This document shows positions 22,666 through 33,818 of a stretch of DNA of 64,000 nucleotides, piece after piece. The notes below the pieces were generated by a model, which made no database searches, was not told where the DNA came from, and saw only the letters and a program-made list of their open reading frames with translations. The DNA comes from Phascolomyces articulosus (Eukaryota; Mucoromycota; Mucoromycetes; Mucorales; Lichtheimiaceae), in NCBI GenBank assembly GCA_025677815.1, contig JAIXMP010000040.1:1-64000 (forward strand), in the 5' to 3' direction. Numbering within the stretch: position 1 is the first letter of the stretch; every line of letters starts with the position of its first letter. The translations under genes and the position numbers were made by a program.

Positions 22666-22963
22666 CGAGAAAAAGAATTCAAGAGTATTCTGTACGTTTG
22701 AATGTAGTTGAATGTAGGTGAATTGAGTTGAATGGGACCGAGTAAAATAGTGGTGGGAAAGAAAAGATGTAACACTTGATCTTATTTCTCACAATAGACA
22801 AGAAGAAATACATTTTATAATGCATTATGCAGGCACACACAACCTTTCGCTCTCTGAAAAATGTATTACACATATATAGACTCCAGGCATAGAAACAGAT
22901 TTTATTAAATCGAGATTTTATTGGCCAAAACCATTAAATTTATTAACTTTTTCTCTGATTGGC

Positions 22964-23860
22964 TCAAGTAGGCACATCCATGTTATCCCCACCATTCGTT
23001 GAACCAGCATGAGCACATGCCAGGGTCAGCTTAGGGAGCACAATTTCTGCCATAGTCAACATCGTCATATACATTACCTTGAAGTAGAATTCCGGAACTT
23101 GGCAAACTGGCCCAAGAAAGTAATCCTGGATATGCTCCAGTATGATCTTCGAATTCTTTTTGGGAAGGACCAGCTTTGCGATGATATTCCCAGGTGGAAT
23201 TTTGTATTCAGCACGTCGTTTGTAAGGTCCATCCTGTGACCGAGTTGCAGACTGGACTCGCTGTCGCTGTTGTTGCTCCAACTGTTGCAGCTGTTCCTCC
23301 AACAGCTGTTCCTGCTGCTGCTTCAACTACTAGTCCTATAGCTGTTGAGGTTGCTGCTGCAACTGTTGAAGTTGCTTGTGCAGCCTAAGTTGCTGTTGAA
23401 CTTGTGCCTGCACCAACTGCTTGGGTGGCAGTTGTTCTTTCTGCGGTAGCAGTTGTAGTTGCCGTTGCAGCTCTGGTTGTGATTGCTGTTGTTGCTGCAG
23501 AAGCAAATCAGCATGGATATGAAGCGTATCCTCGATCTGCCCCAACGATGACTTTATACTCGCCATTTTTTTATTGGAACGGACCATCCAGCTATACATT
23601 TCGTTCATAAAAGCGTACCAATCGGGTGGAGGAGGTGGATATTGCAGATACACTGATTGGTAAAACGCTTGTTGCTGCGGCTGGTAGGCTTGCTGCACAA
23701 ATTGCAATTGTTGAAATTGCTGCTGTTGAGGTTGTTGTTGTTGTTGTTGAGGAGATTGTTGTTGTTGAGGAGATTGTTGTTGTTGAGGAGGTTGAGGTTG
23801 TTGAGGTTGAAGTTGTTGTTGCGATTGTTGATTGTTCATTTTTTTTAAAAAAAATACAAG
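22964..23860 (-). pseudogene. Gln-rich protein of the transposon, with amber codons
   Basis: One frame runs from MNNQQSQQQ (about 23,838) to a stop at 22,964, broken only by three closely spaced TAG codons at 23,327-23,338. The N-terminal half is poly-Gln with Pro. In the middle is a non-repetitive segment with WYAFMNEMYSWMVRSNKKMA. After more Gln comes a C-terminal globular-looking part with PPGNIIAKLVLPKKNSKI and EHIQDYFLGPVCQVPEFYF. I recognise no family. The place between the two larger transposon genes, and the shared minus strand with the exonuclease gene, suggest an accessory transposon protein. If TAG arose from CAG, all three changes are single C-to-T steps. Confidence 0.5.
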
Positions 23861-24019
23861 GAAGAGATGGCTGGTCAAATTTAATCTGCCGTCCATGTAA
23901 TTTCAGCTCAAAGAATGTCATGCAGAGCATGGTAAAATGGCTAAGCCATTAATCAATATAAATAGGGTCTTTTTGTAGAAATGTTATAAAAGTAAAATAA
24001 CTTACCTTATTATCTTACT

Positions 24020-27000
24020 ATGCCTAACCCTAAGCATATCCTCTGTAATAAGTGCAAATTGCTTTGGCCTACTTGTAGATACTATGAACATTATGAAATG
24101 TGTCGTAAAATCGATTTCCTATTATGTATAAAAAATTGATGTGCTTGTATTTTAGCATTGAATTGATCATCTTTAATTAACTGTAGAGCCAAACAGTATC
24201 GACCGTGAAGTTTTATCTGAAGCACCCATTATCAACGATGTACCTATTGAAGTCAATGATGAGGATATCATAATGGATGATAATAATGACCAGGATTATC
24301 ATACCATCCAAGATAGTATTGATCAAAATAACCAAATGCACAGTAATGCAACCATTGCTTCGTTCGATGACTTTATAGAGTATGACTATGGACACGAACA
24401 GTTGCAAGTTACCGTCACTAATGATGATGATGATGATGATGTAAATAATGAGATGGATGATAACTACACTGATAATGATAGCGCAGAAAGTGATCATGAT
24501 TCTGATGAAGATGAGGCTCCTATGGACCACATTGACCCCATGCTACAAGAGCCAGCCAACGAAGAAACCCTCAAATATATTGACCCATGGGATAAAGAAG
24601 CGCCACTACAAACAGATGTACCAATCATTGAAACAGTATATCCAGCTGCGCAACTTCTGAAGCACGAAAAAATGAGTTACGAACTCTATTGTTGGATCCA
24701 ACAATTTAACATTAGTCGAGAAGCCTATGTTGCTTTGCTATTGATGCTGAACAAATGGATCATGAGTGATGAGTTTGGTAAGTATCAGTTATAAGCAATA
24801 AATCTGTATATAATTTAATATAAGCTCACCAAAATGTGTTTTAGATCCAATACCTTTGTTTTCACCCGCCAAAAGTGAAGCACATCTGGAACATATGTTT
24901 GACATCAAGGAAACTAAGTATCGCATGTGCCCTAACCAATGTTGACTTTTCCCCTTGAATTCAACTAATGGTTGTGATTGCGAGAAGTCTCAGTTCAGGT
25001 CCAATGGGAAGCTAATCCAGACAATGTCATATTTTCCACTTTCAAGACAGCTAGCGACATTTGTTGCAGATGATGACGTACGCGAATCAATTATCCAAAA
25101 AGTTAACTACGAAGCAAAACCTAGAACATTGACAGACGTATTTGATGGATCTGTTTACCAGACACTTAAACCAACCTTGTTCTAGAATGTATCACCAACC
25201 AAACTTGATCTTGCTGTCTCCTTGTTTGTGGATGGATTCACTCCATTTAAAGGTGGAAATTTCAGACTAACAATTGTACATCTTTTGTTCCTGTCACTCC
25301 CTCCTCTTGAAAGGCAAGTATTTGGAGTTATGCTTAATATATATTACTTGATTGCTTTACTTACCAGTCGTTTGAAACAGATACAAGAAGCAAAACATGA
25401 TACAAGTTGCTATCATTCCCACCGATCATACTAGCAATATATATAGTTTCCTTCGACCTTTAATAAATGAATTACGCGTTCTCAAGGATGGTGGAATGAG
25501 GGTCAATTGTGGAAATAGCTCAATCCATGTCAAAGTCCACTGTTTGCTGGCATCAGGTGACATTATTAGTGTTCAAGAATTGATACATCACAAAGGGTGT
25601 ATGTCATTGTACAGTTGTCAACAATGCCGAATCCAAAGTGTTTGTGAAATCAGTCCTGCAGGTCGGGGATATAGTCGATATTACACCGGAACAATAAGGA
25701 TGTCTGCTGCAAGAACAGATGATGAATTTAGAGGAGAAGTTAATGTAAGTTTCATATGAGGCCATGACAGTTAAAAAAATTCAATTATATAAATATCAAT
25801 TGTTATGAGTACTTATCTGTTTAATATTCATGTGCTGATAATTGTCATTGATACTGTTGTAACCCAAAAAAACAGGAATTTGGTATTGACAAGGCAAACG
25901 ATTTTGCTCAACTGAAATCGTTCCATGGCTATTCCTTCTTTGGATTAGATAAGCTCCATCTCATAGGCACCAACGTTATGAAGAAACTGTGGCAAATGAT
26001 ATCTGGAGACTTTGATACTGTGGTTAACACAACAATCCAATTGCCGAATCGAGCATGTTCGGCTATCGGCAATGCTATAGTTACATCATCTGCTACTCTA
26101 CCTTCTGGTATATTTAAAGGAAGCTTTCGAGGTAATTCATGATTGTCTTATGATAAGCTCATTAATATGAATTCTAACATACCTGTCATTAGATGTTTTA
26201 AGAAAAGCGGGTCTCATGCGTTCAGTTGACTGGATAGTGTTCTTACAGCTAGTGATTCCTACTCTAGTATTCGAGCAATTGGTAGAAGAATATACATATT
26301 CCGCTTCACAGGTGAACGCTCTCATGTCTCTTGTGATCGGATGTACTCTAGCCCTTCAATGGCATATTGACGCGACTGATCTCAACAACATCAAATCGTA
26401 AGTACACTATAAACATTAGGATATGTAAGTCCATTTATAACCAACATTTATTCTATTATAATAGAAATATACATACTTGGCACATGCATATGAAGAATAA
26501 TATCGATCAAAACTTATACAACGTAAACTTCCATTATCTTTGACACATACATGAAATGTGCTCCAAATTAGGTCCTCTCAGAGGCTTTAGTACATGTTCT
26601 GCTGAATGGGCAATCGGTATGTTAAACATCATTAACAACTATATATTATTTAAATATGTACTTATATATATATATATATATATAAAGGTTTCTTCAAAAA
26701 GCATATCAAGCAGCGTGTTCTTCCTGGGGCCAATGCTGCCAATATCATAAAACGTCGACTGATCACTAGTATGTATAACTGCGCTTATCCCGAAGATTTT
26801 GATCTAGACGAAGAGCAGCCTAAACAGAATCAGTATACTATCCCAGGTGGCAATAAAGATCTTGAGCTATGGGATTGGCACGAATCAACTGTTGATAAAT
26901 ATTTCACAGAATTCAACCTGTTGCATTATCTTAAAAAATACTGGCACAATCAATTTAAAGATAATCGCGTGTTAAACTCTACATTAGATTGTAATATTCG

Positions 27001-27506
27001 AGTTGGGGAACGATTTTTCAGAGATGACACTGTTTATCGATGTAATAAGTATCCCGGTACAGCATCTAAACTAAGCACATTGGTAAAATTGCAACTTCCC
27101 ATTAAAGGTAGTGGAACTGCTTTCTATTTTGGTGAGCTCATCCTGTTCTTCACACACACTTATGCTGGTACGTTTTCGTATATATAACATAAGAAATTAT
27201 AAAAATAATCTATTTACTTTCGATGTTTGAATAGGCGATCAATGACAGATATGCTTGGTGAAGCTATATGGCAATCTGCATATGACGGAGTATGGTATAG
27301 GAAGGCAGTTAAAAAAAGGAGTTCCATATGGACATAGGACAGATGCAAACACCAGCGAGAGTGATAAACTGTGCATGACTGCATCTCAAAATATATTGGG
27401 TCATGTAGGACTACTTAAATCTTCACTCCACACTAATAGATACTATGTTGTGTATCCTGATATGATACCTGGTGACATTACACTGGGCAAGATTAGTGAT
27501 GTATAA
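24020..27506 (+). pseudogene. CACTA/CMC-like (Tnp2-type) transposase, interrupted
   Basis: The start MPNPKHILCNKCKLLW (24,020) holds a small Cys/His cluster (C-x2-C ... H-x4-C). An acidic exon (to about 24,780) follows, then a region with LAVSLFVDGFTPFKGGNFRL, RPLINELRVL and the Cys pair YSCQQCRIQ. Later exons contain SFHGYSFFGLDKLHLIG and GPLRGFSTCSAEWAIG, then a C-terminal exon near 27,310-27,506 (NILGHVGLLKS, YYVVYPDMIPGD). The order and motifs resemble the large transposases of CACTA/CMC-type elements in fungi and plants. In-frame stops at 24,943 (TGA), 25,183 (TAG) and 26,541 (TGA) make this copy defective unless they are spliced out. Several introns are apparent by loss of frame near 24,780, 25,315, 25,745, 26,400 and 26,610. 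Confidence 0.7.
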
Positions 27507-27834
27507 TTCCTCTGTTACACTTACCACCTTATAAGGAACCAACCTCTCTCTATTTTCACCGTTACTCTTTTCATATAATCTGCTTAAAACACAACATATA
27601 GCCAAAAAAATCACAGTGATTCTTGTGCTGAAGAATACAAAAAAAATTTCTCACAATAAAATTTAGTTATTGCATTATTTATAGTTATTTTAAATCTATA
27701 CTATTTTCTAAAACGTTTAATATAAAAAAAATAACAAAGTTGCAAATGAGTATTAAAGAAATGCTTATATGAAAATAATGGCTAATTTCCTAGGTGCTAC
27801 TTTTGTCAACACAGGATACTATAAATGGGTAATG

Positions 27835-27988
27835 AAGTTGGCGAACTTGGCGAACTTGGCGAATTTGGCGAACTCTGCTCATATATGGAAACCGTGTAAC
27901 TACAATCCCTGTATATGGTAATTTGTGTAACTAAAATTTTTGGCGAACCTGGCAAACTTGGCGAACTTGGCAAACTTTTCCCATGGTG
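27835..27988 (-). repeat. Right terminal and subterminal repeats with TTGGCGAAC iterons
   Basis: Two blocks of TTGGCGAACTTGGCGAAC-type units (27,838-27,880 and 27,941-27,976) flank copies of GTGTAACTACAA/GTGTAACTAAAA. The terminal stretch CTTTTCCCATGGTG mirrors the left end of the transposon. The GTGTAACT motif is also present near the left end (about 16,632). Confidence 0.8.
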
Positions 27989-27991
27989 ATA

Positions 27992-28162
27992 GCAATATGA
28001 TTAAAAGGAGCTTTAGCATTTATTATATACAATAGATGATATCCTTTTCTTGTAATATTATATTCTGCACACTTAGGGCATGCCATGTAAAGGTCTATTG
28101 CCTATTGCCTTATATTTTCCCAGTACATTCTATTGTTATGTATTGCCTGTACAATTGCATTG
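27992..28162 (-). pseudogene. Ty3/gypsy integrase zinc-site fragment (first piece, part b)
   Basis: The minus strand encodes NAIVQAIHNNRMYWENIR, then ACPKCAEYNITRKGYH and NAKAPFNHIAI, the second half of an integrase H-H-C-C zinc site and the linker to the core. It reads across the transposon into IDLAS at 16,470. One stop lies inside. Copy C3 cuts it on the right. Confidence 0.75.
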
Positions 28163-28166
28163 CTAC

Positions 28167-29009
28167 TGTAATCCTCAATGATTACCACTCTCCTCTTTCT
28201 TTTTATATATTTTTATTTCAATTATTTTATTATTATTATCATCAGTACCTTTTATTTTTATCATTAGTGCCTTCTCATTTTATCATTATTTTGTATTAGA
28301 AATAGCAGTAAAATCTATAAAGCCAAAGGTCTTTTTTTCCACTCGCACAACTAACTCATTGATCATACATCCGTCCATAATTGTGTAACCTGCATATCAT
28401 TCCTGAATCTGACCTTGATATCCAATATTGAGATTTTTAATTGTGAAATGATGTTACTTCTTGGTCCTACTCGACCTTCTTGTTTATTCCATCACTTTCA
28501 ACATTATTCTCAATTACCAAGGATCTTAGCATCTTGGTAATGCAGCCAAGGATCTTGGCCAACCAATAACCTTCTGTCTCATTCATATATGCAATACGAT
28601 TGGATATTATTCCTCACCAAGTTGTCTTCTGCCAAGAATAATTGGTTGCTGCGCTGCTTTGGAAAAAGTATAAAAGGCCAGGATTTTTGAACTGAAATAA
28701 TTATCGAACAATTCACTAAAAGAATAAATTAACATTCTTATTCCTCGATCACTCAAATATTGAATAATTATATTTGTTTTATATTCTTGATACAATTCAT
28801 ATCCATCCAATTGCTTATTAAAAAGCCTTATTTTATCTAACCACTTGATCTAATCAATTCAATACAAGTCTTCTAATTTCTACAATAATTGAAGACCATT
28901 TTATTAAATATATCGTTGTAGTATACGTTAATTACTACTGGTGCTCACTATATTAAACTATCTATTACCTGTAATCCACCTAAGTCCTATCTTAAAACCA
29001 AGGGTTATA
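28167..29009 (-). repeat. Repeat family C, copy 3 (young), inserted in an integrase gene
   Basis: This is an inverted copy of 843 bp, nearly identical to C2 including the 67-codon frame (28,607-28,810). On the minus strand it runs TATAACCC...GATTACA and is flanked by GTAG (plus strand CTAC at 28,163-28,166 and 29,010-29,013). Joining the coding sequence across it restores HFGSNAIVQ of the integrase zinc site. That gives an independent proof of its exact ends. Confidence 0.88.
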
Positions 29010-29013
29010 CTAC

Positions 29014-29150
29014 CAAAGTGTCTAAATAAATAAGCATATTCTAATATATTTTTTCTTTCTTCTTCTAGAGGTTCAAGAGTATTATCAGCTATCATTTTTG
29101 CAGTACATTTATTATCTCTTTTGATAATTTGTTATTATTAAATTCCTCTA
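29014..29150 (-). pseudogene. Ty3/gypsy integrase zinc-site fragment (first piece, part a)
   Basis: The minus strand gives CTAKMIADNTLEPLEEERKN and EYAYLFRHFG, the sequence just before and including the His ligands of the integrase zinc site. It continues in 28,162 once copy C3 is removed. A partial LTR begins to its right. Confidence 0.65.
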
Positions 29151-29154
29151 TAAT

Positions 29155-29220
29155 TATTGTATCCAACATACAATGGCTTCTTAATTATTATTATTATGCA
29201 TAATAGAAAATGCTATTCAC
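29155..29220 (-). mobile_element. Partial family F LTR end
   Basis: It reads on the minus strand as the last 66 bp of a family F LTR (compare 30,512-30,577): GTGAATAGCATTTTCTATTA up to the terminal GGATACAATA. Copy F2 starts directly at its inner edge, without a matching target duplication on the other side of F2. Confidence 0.6.
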
Positions 29221-29657
29221 TGTTGTATCAGAGAGAAATCAATCAATAAAAAGAATAAAAGGAGACGAGATAAGTCAACGAGACCTGAAAATAATGAACT
29301 AAAGTTTATTAAGATAAAAAAATAATCTCTCTATTTATAAGAAAGTGCTCATCAATGGATGGACTATCACAACTTGCACATTATGGTGTAATATTAGAAT
29401 ATAGACTGCATCATTTGGATTGCGTGTTATGAGGACAGTATATTTAAGTAGACCATGAATGATATCGTTAGAAGGATTGCGTGATCCAGCATAATTAACA
29501 ATATGTAAAAGAGGATGGTGCAATACTGTGTATAACATAAGTAATTATCCAAATAGAATCACTGCACAAGTGAGATATGGGGTGAATGACAGTAATAATA
29601 ATAATAATAATGAAGAATTATTATTTATTGTGAAGCCATTATATGTTGGATACAACA
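29221..29657 (+). mobile_element. Solo LTR (family F, copy 2)
   Basis: The 437-bp LTR runs from TGTTGTATCAGAGAGAAATC to TGTTGGATACAACA. It is nearly identical to copies 1 and 4. Its flanks (TTCAC and AACAG) do not match, and its left flank is a partial LTR of the same family. It may be the product of recombination between nearby LTRs. Confidence 0.8.
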
Positions 29658-29738
29658 AACAGCATGGATAGATGCAGCTGTGCCAGTAAGTTGTTCTTGA
29701 TTTGTGTTGTTAGGTGTAGTAGGAAATAAGTCAGTCAT
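29658..29738 (-). pseudogene. Possible gag N-terminus of a gypsy element
   Basis: The minus-strand frame begins MTDLFPTTPNNTNQEQLTG and is cut by the LTR at 29,657. Its composition and place beside an LTR fit the start of a gag gene, perhaps of the element whose integrase pieces lie to the left. There is no domain evidence. Confidence 0.3.
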
Positions 29739-30142
29739 AGTTTTAGAATTCAATGTAAAAAAATGTGAAAAATATAAATGGTATAATAAATAGAAAATAA
29801 AAACGATATAGGAATACATTGAGACTGTTATATAGATTTATTTCAATAAAAGTAATGATGATCAAACTATCTAATAAAATTGAGGTCCTTTTATACTTTT
29901 CAATGAAGTGTTTATTTCTAATTATTTATCTATTGACGTGTACATGTTTATATGAGCCCATGGAGATAAGGATTGGTATTTGTTATTGTTAATTTATGCC
30001 TTATGCTAAGAGGGCGTTTATTTATTTCTTATTTTCTTATTGTTGAACATTATACCTTATTTGGTATACTGTTCTAATTCACACCATTTCATAATAATGG
30101 CGTTATTCTATTTTATTTATTATTTATTCTTTTCTTCCTCAT
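29739..30142. other. Unassigned AT-rich stretch
   Basis: I see no gene and no repeat boundary. The start could be a 5' leader or LTR of the retroelement to its left, but no primer site or matching second copy was found. Confidence 0.25.
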
Positions 30143-30577
30143 TGTTGTATCAATAAGATCAGTAAATAAAAGAAATAAATAGGAGATGATATAAGTCAAC
30201 GAGATCCAAAATAATTCAGTGAAGTTTATTATGATTCAAAAATAATCTATTTATACTAAATTACTCATCATGGATGGACTGCCACTACATGTGTATTACA
30301 GTATTATATTTCTTATAGACCACATCATTTAAATTACATATGCTATAAGACTGTGTGAATAACGGAAGTTATAGAACATGTGAACGATGATGGTAGGAAT
30401 CAAGAAGTGAATTACGCATTTACATAATGAATGATATGCCTGGGAGAAAAGCATAATCTGTGTCACAGTAGCTATGCTTCAAATATAATTATCACACAAG
30501 TGAGGCAAAGGGTGAATAGCATTTTCTATTATGAATAATAATAATAATTAAGAAGCCATTGTATGTTGGATACAACA
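30143..30577 (+). mobile_element. Solo LTR (family F, copy 3, diverged) with 5-bp duplication
   Basis: The 435-bp LTR runs from TGTTGTATCAATAAGATC to TGTTGGATACAACA. It is flanked by CTCAT on both sides (30,138-30,142 and 30,578-30,582). It is more diverged than copies 1, 2 and 4, so it represents an older or separate subfamily. Confidence 0.85.
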
Positions 30578-30582
30578 CTCAT

Positions 30583-30763
30583 TTAAATTTAGATACACCT
30601 ATTTGGCGTATTCTTTTCCTATGGACACAACATGCTTCTTATGAGATTCATAAACTTCTTTGGTCTATGCATAAAAGGTAAAAGAAAAAAATTAATATTC
30701 TTAGTATTTCTGATTATTTAAATATAAAAAAGGGAGGAGAGAAGCCAATAATACCTTTCTTGT
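30583..30763 (+). pseudogene. Short coding-like remnant, unassigned
   Basis: A plus-strand frame gives NLDTPIWRILFLWTQHASY followed by EIHKLLWSMHKR and a stop. It is protein-like and lies between two LTRs. I cannot assign a family; a retroelement or transposase fragment is possible. Confidence 0.25.
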
Positions 30764-31199
30764 TGTTGTATCCAACATACAATGGCTTCACAATAAATAA
30801 TAATTCTTCATAATTATTATTATTATTACTGTTATTCACCCTCTACTCACTCGTGCAGTGATTCTATTTGGATGATTACTTATGTTACACACAGTATTGC
30901 ACCATTCTCTCTCACATATTGTTAATTATGCTGGATCATGCAATCCTTCTAATGATATCACTTATGGTCTACTTTAAATATACTGTCCTCATAATACGCA
31001 ATCCAAATGATGCAATCTATATTCTAATATTACACCATAATGTGCAAGTTGTGATAGTCCATCCATGATGAGGACTTTCTTATAAATAGAGAGATTATTT
31101 TTTATCTTAATAAACTTCAGTTCATTATTTTTCAGGTCTCGTTGACTTATCTCGTCTTCTTTTATTCTTTTTATTGGTTGATTTCTCTCTAATACCACA
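30764..31199 (-). mobile_element. Solo LTR (family F, copy 4)
   Basis: Inverted copy of 436 bp, close to copies 1 and 2. It starts TGTTGTATCCAACATACAAT on the plus strand and ends CTCTCTAATACCACA, with one changed base in the terminal repeat. Flanking 5-mers (CTTGT and TACAG) do not match. It cuts off the 5' side of the ORF that follows. Confidence 0.8.
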
Positions 31200-31205
31200 T
31201 ACAGT

Positions 31206-31613
31206 ATGGCTGAAGACAGTGATGATGATATTGCTGTAAGACCAGCTGGGATAAAGAAGATCAAGAAGAAAGAACGAGCAAAACGCTATCTTGAAGAACA
31301 GAGGGAAAAGGAGTTTAAGCTTCTTCAAAATTATGCTGAATCAGCTGTAAAATGGATCTGTGTCTTGGAAGAGTTGAGAGACGCCAACATGACGGCCCAA
31401 GATCTCACAAACTTGTCTCCTCTTCAACGCGAGTATTTTGAGATCAAGCAAAAAGAGATCATAGATCGACTTCGGATACCAAAGGCACCATCCATCTAGG
31501 CATCATCAATCCAAACTGAGAATAATGATGTTGAATCACACAAAGAAGAAAAAAGAGAAGATGATAACGATGATGGATCTGATAATAACCATGGCGACGA
31601 TAATGAACAATAA
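31206..31613 (+). pseudogene. Probable accessory ORF of a PIF/Harbinger transposon
   Basis: The frame starts at MAEDSDDDIAV, with a basic KKIKKKERAKRYLEEQREKE stretch that looks helical, then the segment NLSPLQREYFEIKQKEII. A TAG at 31,497 interrupts it, after which the same frame continues as an acidic tail to TAA at 31,611-31,613. PIF/Harbinger elements carry a second, Myb-like DNA-binding protein next to the nuclease; place and charge pattern fit its C-terminal part. A DNA-binding domain itself is not seen and may have been lost to the LTR at 30,764-31,199. The assignment comes mainly from the neighbour. Confidence 0.45.
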
Positions 31614-31766
31614 TTATTATAAATATAGCAAATAATAAATAATAGTCATTATATATAACGCTTTGTATTCATAATAACTGTTTATGCAAAATAATTTATT
31701 TTGCATTGTATAGAAATTGATTCGAAAAAAAAAAGAAATTATTTATGCGCCATTGTCATGATGCAT

Positions 31767-33180
31767 TCACAAATGTTCAACTAAGTCATTCTTTAATTGC
31801 TTGTGTGTATTTCTGTTTTTAATAGCAAGTTCATTGAGACCCATTCTTTCGATCCTGGATAAATCTTGCTCTGTCCTATGTGATTCATCTTGATCATCGA
31901 CATCCATTGATTCATCTGTTTGATTTTGTTGCTCAACAACCATTGATGCTTCATTGATTATTGGATCCAATTCTGTTTCACCCCGTTGGTTTTCAATAAT
32001 CATGTTATGTAAGATAATACATGTATACGTGATACGTATAACAACTTTTTTAGACCAAATCTTGCTGGATGTCTGATAATTGCGAAACGTGATTGCACAA
32101 CTCCAAAAGCACGTTCAATATCTTTATGTGCACCTTCTTGGATCTTTTGAAATAACTAAACATTGTATATATAAAGGGATCTAAGTATATGTCCACCTAA
32201 ATAAATAAATAGAAAAATCAAAAGACATGCATTTCTTCACCTTGTTCTTTGGAGCTTTTGGTTTAGGAATTGAATCAACAAGCATTGCATATGATGGATA
32301 AATGCCGTCTACAAGGTAATATCCCATGTTATAATTATTTCCATTGACACTGAATTTGACACTTGATGCTGTTCCATGTAAAAGCCGATCAAACAATGGG
32401 GAGCGTTCAAGGATATTGATATCATTTGAGGTACCAGGTACACCGAAAAAAGCATGTCATATCCATCCACAAATCTTTAGAAGCAACTGCCTCCAAGATC
32501 ATTGTGGGCACTTTTTCTTTGCCTCTATATACTCCGTGCCAGGAAGTTGGGCAGTTTTTCCACTGCCAGTGCATACAGTCCAAGGAACCCAACATACCAG
32601 GAAAACCACGCTCCCTATTTTCCTCGAGAATTCGTTGAACGTCTTGTTCAGTTGGTGAACGTAGATATTCATCACCAAATATTTCAATGATAGCTTTACA
32701 GAAACGTTTTAATGCTTCTGTAGCTGTATTCTCCCCGATTCTTAAGTATGCATCGAGTTGATCTGCTGCTGTCCCATATGCGAGTTGACGTAAAGCAGCT
32801 GTTACTTTCTGACGAGGAGATAAACCCCACTTTCCTGCAGCATTTCTCTTTTTTACAAAATAGTTATCGTGTTCTTCGACGGTATCCACAATACGATTGA
32901 AAAGAGGACGATGCATACGAAATCGATGTCTGAGTTGTGCTGGAGAATAGATTGGTACTTCGGCAAAATAATCGTTATAAAGTCGAATATCAGCTTCTTC
33001 GTAATCTCGTTCAATCGTACTAATACGACCTGCAACTGAACCTACCTGAATAGATTTTTTATCTAATTCTTCTAATTCTTTTTCGATTTTTTCTAAACGG
33101 CATTTTGACTGTACGATAAGAGATGCTTCCCCTACCTCTTCATCCATCTGAATTTGTTTAAGTTGATTAAGAGGGATCAT
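31767..33180 (-). pseudogene. PIF/Harbinger (HARBI1-like) DDE nuclease, frameshifted
   Basis: The minus-strand gene starts at MIPLNQLKQ (33,180), with a coiled-coil-like N-terminus. The helical region RHRFRMHRPLFNRIVD comes next, then the catalytic core: GSLDCMHWQWKNCP (first Asp), YYLVDGIYPSYAML (second Asp) and KDIERAFGVVQSRFAI (Glu). Between first and second Asp the frame breaks near 32,440: an apparent 4-bp duplication (GGATGGAT) plus a TGA where Trp is expected in DLWIWHAFF. A normal-looking intron lies at 32,156-32,240 (GTGAAG...TTTAG). The tail after HNMIIENQRGE is acidic and ends at 31,767. The length fits HARBI1-like proteins. The protein is inactive in this copy. Confidence 0.85.
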
Positions 33181-33342
33181 GTTTTAAGAAAATAAAAGGC
33201 AACTGATTAAAAGTAAAAAGGAATAAAATGAAAAGGCACACGTATTTTATTTAAGTTTATAGTTAGGTACGACTGTTGGGGAATCTCAACTTTAGGTTAA
33301 GTCAATTTACCTGCTGGGGTTGCTCCTAGATACTTTTATTAA

Positions 33343-33379
<37 letters not shown>

Positions 33380-33818
33380 TCAACAAGCGCCTTTGTATGC
33401 CTATCCAAGCACCCGAGTGAACTAGATTTTTGAGATAATTCTTTAATAGATAGTATAATTTTGACATGTAAATGTTTTAAGTTGATATTAAGAATTCCCC
33501 TCTTCTCTTTTTAGTGATTTTGTATGCCGTAAGATATTTATTTTATTTTATAAAAACAACGTTGGTAGATGAAAAAGAAAACAACTATGTACGAATATCA
33601 TGAACTATTAAGAAAAAAAAAACAAAACAAAGGTGTATGCTTGGGTGGAGGTGATCAGATGTGGAAAAAAAAAGAGGAATGAAATGTATGTTTGTAATAA
33701 AAGAGAAAGAGAAATGGATGAACAAAATAAAAGCAAATAAGATGAAAGAGATAAAAAAGCGGTGGAGATCATATTATAATAATAGCATATATTTTTATAC
33801 TATTCCCACTTTTCTTAA
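33181..33818. other. Spacer with 40-bp A run
   Basis: It contains a run of about 40 A (33,338-33,377), itself a hint of an old retrotransposition. No gene or clear terminal repeat of the Harbinger element is seen. The downstream part is the 3' flank of the Psf1 gene. Confidence 0.4.

Larger units (their letters stand above)
16471..27988. mobile_element. 11.5-kb CACTA/CMC-like DNA transposon
   Basis: The ends are inverted copies: CACCATAGGAAAGTTCGCCA on the left and the complement of CACCATGGGAAAAGTTTGCC on the right. Each is followed inwards by tandem GTTCGCCAA/TTGGCGAAC units. The 3-bp sequence ATA flanks it on both sides (16,468-16,470 and 27,989-27,991). Integrase coding sequence resumes across the site. 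Inside are three genes: a large minus-strand gene (16,718-22,665), a Gln-rich minus-strand gene (22,964-23,860) and a plus-strand transposase gene (24,020-27,506). CACTA elements start with CACTA and duplicate 2-3 bp; CACCA is a close relative. All three genes carry in-frame stops in this copy. Confidence 0.85.

Noticed and set aside
23404..23952. Plus-strand ORFs rich in Val, Ala and Leu
   Set aside because: They are the antisense of the poly-Gln (CAA/CAG) coding stretch on the minus strand.
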